Assembly: GCF_022201045.2 (NCBI RefSeq)
Contig: NC_068557.1
Location: 26,823,501 to 26,887,500, forward strand
Reading direction: 5' to 3'
DNA: 64,000 bases
Source: Citrus sinensis
Lineage: Eukaryota > Streptophyta > Magnoliopsida > Sapindales > Rutaceae
Both the position numbers and the translations under genes were made by a program. The notes beneath the pieces are model-generated. The model saw only the letters and a list, made by a program, of their open reading frames with translations. It made no database searches and was not told the origin of the DNA. This document shows, in pieces, positions 59,940-64,000 of this stretch (its first letter is position 1; each line of letters opens with the position of its first letter).

Positions 59940-61196
59940 ATGCATGGTCGTAGGTCATTATTACCTAATCTTGAACCTATAGACCTTGAATTAGAAAAAA
60001 CACTTCGCACACAAAAGCACATTAAAAATAAATTTGGAATGGATTTACAAGCACCACAGGAGAGGCCATTTAAGGACTATTTTAGTCCCTTAGCTAATTT
60101 GAGCACATCATGTATAAGATACCCAAATGTAGCTGCTAGGAGTTTTGAATTAAAACCTAGTGTGTTAAATTGTCTCCCCACATTTTATGGCCTAGAAAAT
60201 GAGGATCCATATAATCATTTGAATGATTTTCATGCCATTTGTCAAACATTCAAATATGAGAATTTTTCAGATGATGATGTAAAACTTAGACTATTCCCAT
60301 TTTCTTTAAATGATAGAGCTCGTTCATGGTTAAATACTTTACCTGCCAATAGCATTTCATCATGGGAACAAATGGTAACGAAATTTTTGAATAAATATTT
60401 CCCAGTTCATAAAACCAACGCTATTCGCAGGGAAATCTCGGAGTTTACTCAGAGAGAAGACGAGCAGTTTTTCGAAACATGGGAGCGATTCAATGGGCTA
60501 CTCTTGAAGTGTCGACATCATGGGTACGAGAAATGGCACCAATGCCAATACTTTTTGGAGGGATTATTGCCGAATGTGCAAGAATGGCTAATGGCAACAA
60601 GTGGAGGAGAGCTAATGTCAAAAAGTGCATCAGAGATTTGGGAATTCTTCCAGCGACAAGCGGATAATTCCCAACAACGGAGTCGGTCACTCAGGAATAC
60701 CAGAAGAATTAAAGGAGTAAATGAGGTTCAAATTGGCGAATCCAGTTCAGAAATTAAAGAAGTCAAAGCAATAATTGAAGGTCTCTCTCGACAAATAGCA
60801 TCGTTATCGACTGCTAAATCAACAGAACCACATGACCATGACTCATACCCAGATCAAGCCAATGCCATAGGTGTAATGAGAAAGCCATCAAATTACAACC
60901 CATACTCCAACACATATAACCCTGGATGGAGAGACCACCCTAATTTTTCATGGTCTCAAGGACTCCAACAGAATGGACCAGCAACTCCAGCTCCACCAAT
61001 GCAACCAATTCCTCAAATTCCTCAAGCCTCTCAGCCCCCATTTAGACCATTCAATCAGAACCAAAACTACTCTCAACCTAGACCATGGGAGGATTCATTC
61101 CAGAATTTCAAGAATGCTACTCACTCTACGATTGAGCAACAGAACCGCACCATTGATGGACTACGAAATAAGTTGAGAGCAGGCTTCAACTCATAA
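59940..61196 (+). CDS. Athila-type gag (capsid) ORF, ends at a premature stop
   Basis: From the ATG at 59940, 418 codons to TAA at 61194-61196. The retrotransposon gag core is clear: PTFYGLENEDPYNHLNDFHA, LRLFPFSLNDRARSWLNTLP, KFLNKYFP, REISEFTQREDEQFFETWER and LLLKCRHHGYEKWHQCQYFLEGL. A Pro/Gln/Asn-rich linker follows (61000-61080). No CCHC zinc knuckle is visible. The stop looks like a CAA-to-TAA change, since the same frame continues for 27 bases to an ATG and then through protease and RT. Gag forms the cytoplasmic virus-like particle of the element. Confidence 0.88.
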   Translation: MHGRRSLLPNLEPIDLELEKTLRTQKHIKNKFGMDLQAPQERPFKDYFSPLANLSTSCIRYPNVAARSFELKPSVLNCLPTFYGLENEDPYNHLNDFHAICQTFKYENFSDDDVKLRLFPFSLNDRARSWLNTLPANSISSWEQMVTKFLNKYFPVHKTNAIRREISEFTQREDEQFFETWERFNGLLLKCRHHGYEKWHQCQYFLEGLLPNVQEWLMATSGGELMSKSASEIWEFFQRQADNSQQRSRSLRNTRRIKGVNEVQIGESSSEIKEVKAIIEGLSRQIASLSTAKSTEPHDHDSYPDQANAIGVMRKPSNYNPYSNTYNPGWRDHPNFSWSQGLQQNGPATPAPPMQPIPQIPQASQPPFRPFNQNQNYSQPRPWEDSFQNFKNATHSTIEQQNRTIDGLRNKLRAGFNS

Positions 61197-61223
61197 GCTC
61201 AATCAGTTTCAAGCCTCGAGAAG

Positions 61224-62864
61224 ATGGTGGGACAACTTGCTTCTTCAGTTCAGACCTTGGCAATGACTGTTGAGAAAGGAAAATTTCCAAGTCAACCAGT
61301 GCCTAATCCTAAAGGAGTACATGAAGCAAGTACCAGTTCACCACAACAGCATGGAGAGGTCAAAGCAGTCATGACCTTACGAAAAGGAAAGGAAGTCGAC
61401 AACAAAGTGGAGATGCCGGTGACAAAAGAAAATCAAATTGTACCTGTGAATGTTGAGGACTCACCACCGGAGGAGAGAGAAGAAACCAACCCGCAAGAAT
61501 ATGTTCCCAAATCTCCATTTCCTCAGAGGTTAGTGAAAGGAAAGAAGGGAAAATCCACAGGTGAGATTCTCGAAATCTTCAAACAGGTAAGTGTCAACAT
61601 CCCTTTACTTGATGCTATTAAACAAGTTCCATCTTATGCCAAGTTTCTTAAAGACCTTTGTACTAAAAAGAGAAATATGCATGTTCAAAAGAAGGCATTT
61701 TTAACAGAAAACGTTAGTTCTATACTCCAACATAAAATTCCTTTAAAATGCAAAGACCCAGGCTCCCCCACTATCTCATGTAGTATAGGGAACCACACAA
61801 TTGAGAATGCTTTGTTGGATTTAGGAGCTAGTGTAAATCTGTTGCCTTATTCAGTATTCGTGAAACTTGGACTGGGAGAATTACACCCAACTCCAGTAGT
61901 GTTACAGCTTGCAGATCGGTCCACGAAAATACCTCGTGGTATTGTGGAGGACGTGCTTATCCAGGTAGACAAGTTTTATTTTCCTGTTGATTTCATTGTA
62001 ATTGACACTCAACCAATACAGGACTCAAGGAAGCACATCCCCATTATTCTAGGCCGACCTTTCTTGGCAACTGCAGATGCTCATATTCAATGTAGGACCG
62101 GAAATATGCAATTGTCCTTCGGCAACATGACTATGGAGCTAAACATCTTCAACATTGCCAAACAACCTCACAGTGCAGATGATGGAATTGTTGATGTGGA
62201 TTTAATAGAAATAATAGTTGATAATACTTTTCTTTCAAACCTTAGTGATGATCCTTTACAAACATGTTTAACTCACTTTGGTTTGGATTTTGATATTGAC
62301 AGATTGGTCGAAGAGGTCAACGCCCTACTTGACTCAGCACCATCCATGGACACTAATAAATGGAAGTCAAGAGTTGAACAACTAGCACCATCAGAGAAGA
62401 AACTCATCCCATCATCAGAATCACCACCGAAACTCGAGCTCAAACCATTGTCCAACACATTGGAATATGCATTTTTGGGAGAAGAAAGCACTCTACCAGT
62501 AATCATCTCATCATCCCTAAATGACGAACAAAAAGGTAAGTTGTTGGATGTTTTAAAAGAGCACAAAGGAGCATTAGGATGGACCATAGCAGACATAAAA
62601 GGTATAAACCCAGTAGACTGCATGCATTACATTCACCTTGATGAAAATGCTAAATCTACTAGGGAAATGCAACGTCGGTTAAATCCTAATATGAAAGAAG
62701 TTGTTAGAACAGAAGTCCTTAAGCTATTAGACGCAGGTATTATTTACCCAATTTCTGATAGTTCATGGGTCAGTCCTGTACAAGTTGTCCCCAAAAAGTC
62801 AGGAGTCACAGTAGTTACCAATGCTGATAATGAATTGATACCAACTAGAGTAACTACAGGATGA
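61224..62864 (+). CDS. Athila-type gag C-terminus, aspartic protease and RT N-terminus
   Basis: Same frame as gag after its stop. Contains a coiled-coil start (VGQLASSVQTLAMTVEKG), a basic/acidic linker, and an aspartic protease around 61815-62060 with DLGASVNLLP in place of the usual DTG motif, LQLADRSTKIPRGIVEDVLI and IILGRPFLATADAH. The start of reverse transcriptase follows (NPNMKEVVRTEVLKLLDAGI, SWVSPVQVVPKKSG). It ends at a TGA (62862-62864) where this family normally has Trp of the TGWR motif, so a TGG-to-TGA change is likely. The protease would release gag and pol products. Confidence 0.88.
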   Translation: MVGQLASSVQTLAMTVEKGKFPSQPVPNPKGVHEASTSSPQQHGEVKAVMTLRKGKEVDNKVEMPVTKENQIVPVNVEDSPPEEREETNPQEYVPKSPFPQRLVKGKKGKSTGEILEIFKQVSVNIPLLDAIKQVPSYAKFLKDLCTKKRNMHVQKKAFLTENVSSILQHKIPLKCKDPGSPTISCSIGNHTIENALLDLGASVNLLPYSVFVKLGLGELHPTPVVLQLADRSTKIPRGIVEDVLIQVDKFYFPVDFIVIDTQPIQDSRKHIPIILGRPFLATADAHIQCRTGNMQLSFGNMTMELNIFNIAKQPHSADDGIVDVDLIEIIVDNTFLSNLSDDPLQTCLTHFGLDFDIDRLVEEVNALLDSAPSMDTNKWKSRVEQLAPSEKKLIPSSESPPKLELKPLSNTLEYAFLGEESTLPVIISSSLNDEQKGKLLDVLKEHKGALGWTIADIKGINPVDCMHYIHLDENAKSTREMQRRLNPNMKEVVRTEVLKLLDAGIIYPISDSSWVSPVQVVPKKSGVTVVTNADNELIPTRVTTG

Positions 62865-64000
62865 CGTGTATGCATTGATTATAGAAAGTTGAATTCTGTC
62901 ACACGTAAAGACCATTTTCCTTTACCATTTATCGATCAAATGCTTGATAGATTAGCAGGCCATGAATTTTATTGCTTTCTAGATGGCTACTCAGGATATA
63001 ATCAGATTCCCATAGCACCAAAAGATCAAGAGAAGACCACTTTCACTTGCCCTTTTGGCACATTTGCATATAAGAGAATGCCATTTGGATTATGTAATGC
63101 ACCTGCTACATTTCAACGATGCATGTTGAGCATTTTTTCTGATATGGTTGAACGATTCCTTGAAGTCTTTATGGATGATTTTTCTGTCTTTGGTGACTCG
63201 TTTGATCAATGTTTACATCATCTAACGCTAGTTCTGCAGAGATGTACCGAGAAGAGCTTAGTCTTAAATTGGGAGAAGTGTCATTTTATGGTAAAACAAG
63301 GTATTGTTCTCGGTCACATCATTTCAAGCAAAGGTATTGAGGTTGACAAAGCCAAGGTGGATCTCATTTCTAATCTTCCTCCACCCAAAACAGTCAGAGA
63401 AGTAAGATCTTTCCTTGGGCATGCTGGTTTCTATAGACGTTTCATTAAAGATTTTAGCAAAGTTTCTAGACCCTTATGCAATTTACTTGCTAAGGATGTA
63501 CCTTTTATCTTTAATGATTCATGTCTTATGGCTTTTGAAAAATTAAAGCAATTGTTGACATCATCACCCATCATTCAGGCCCCAAACTGGAGCTTACCAT
63601 TTGAGCTTATGTGTGATGCATCTGATTATGCAGTAGGAGCAGTTTTAGGACAAAGAGTTGATCGAATTCCTCATGTTATTTACTATGCTAGTATGACATT
63701 GAATGATGCACAGTTGAACTATTCAACTACTGAAAAAGAAATGCTAGCAGTAGTGTTTGCATTGGAAAAATTTCGATCTTATCTCATTGGTTGTAAAATA
63801 ATTATATTCACAGATCATGCTGCTCTTAAATATCTTCTCACAAAGAAAGATGCAAAAGCTAGACTAATTCGTTGGGTGTTACTTTTGCAGGAATTTGACT
63901 TGGAATTCAAAGATAAGAAAGGGACAGAAAATGTTGTGGCGGACCATCTCTCTCGTCTCCATTTTGACACAATTACAGAGCCATTAATATTAAATGAGTC
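62865..64000 (+). CDS. Athila-type reverse transcriptase and RNase H (runs off the window)
   Basis: Open in the same frame to the window end. Reverse transcriptase blocks: [54 protein letters not shown], and the catalytic FMDDFSVFG (two Asp near 63173-63178). Then [16 protein letters not shown] and [17 protein letters not shown]. RNase H follows from about 63590 ([46 protein letters not shown]) to the ADHLSRL block that precedes integrase. It is cut from gag by the upstream stop, so translation in this copy would need readthrough. Confidence 0.9.

Larger units (their letters stand above)
58206..64000 (+). mobile_element. Ty3/gypsy retrotransposon of Athila type, 5' part (continues past the window)
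   Basis: Order seen: 5' LTR (58206-59558), primer-binding site complementary to tRNA-Asp, a noncoding leader, then one long frame with gag, aspartic protease, reverse transcriptase and RNase H, in the Ty3/gypsy order. The tRNA-Asp primer site and the protease style (DLGASVNLLP, LGRPFLATADAHI) are typical of the Athila/Tat branch. Two in-frame stops (61194-61196 and 62862-62864) mean it is not an intact copy. It is inserted into the Transposase_28 element; TTGAG (58201-58205) should be one half of its 5-bp target duplication. Integrase, any env-like ORF and the 3' LTR lie beyond the window. Confidence 0.92.

Overview
This is a plant nuclear genome window. Genes carry many short GT-AG introns, intergenic DNA is AT-rich, and there are MITEs, LTR retrotransposons and large plant gene families (two P-class PPR genes, DCD, EXORDIUM-like, neprosin, type I MADS). 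Protein resemblance suggests a core eudicot, perhaps a Citrus-like rosid; that placement is inference only. The window is purely eukaryotic: no CRISPR array, no operon, and no tRNA or rRNA gene that I could see.

Layout: 1-2640 is AT-rich and ends in a promoter with GGCCCA motifs. 2948-6193 (+) is eIF2-beta, convergent with a PPR gene (6698-10004, -) whose start codon is split by an intron. 10005-13330 is intergenic and holds a Harbinger-like element with a GC-rich CCGGA core. 14406-17130 (+) is a DCD-domain protein with a 198-bp in-frame tandem duplication. 18172-21931 (+) is a Golgi-type alpha-1,4-glycosyltransferase. 22819-23832 (-) is an EXORDIUM-like secreted protein. 25578-28257 (-) is a neprosin-domain gene with an apparently frameshifted exon and a long-TIR element in intron 1. 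28575-30140 is a 155-bp tandem array with an inverted relative. 30460-31056 (-) is a LINE ORF1 relic. 31538-33661 (+) is an intronless PPR gene and 36043-38121 (+) a glutathionyl-hydroquinone reductase (GHR).

The most notable structure is a tandem segmental duplication. Copy A (about 36355-44280) and copy B (about 45836-54000) each hold GHR sequence, a MADS-box pseudogene and a complete GH31 alpha-glucosidase gene (906 and 900 aa). A 6.5-kb core is almost identical, introns and intergenic DNA included, while both flanks of the duplication differ by about 5-9 percent. That pattern fits gene conversion or an assembly artefact. Copy B of GHR is a pseudogene (no exon 1, and a 35-bp deletion that removes a splice acceptor). 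Different transposons sit in the proximal promoters of the two alpha-glucosidase genes, each copy giving the empty site for the other.

From 54039 to the end the window is mobile DNA: a stray glycosyltransferase gene fragment, a retroelement with a Transposase_28-like gag, and, nested in it, the 5' LTR, tRNA-Asp primer site and gag-pol of a Ty3/gypsy element of Athila type that runs off the window. Several gene neighbours appear to match two Arabidopsis neighbourhoods (At2g35130-At2g35150 and At4g19880-At4g19900, recalled from memory), which would make the left two thirds a conserved gene block.
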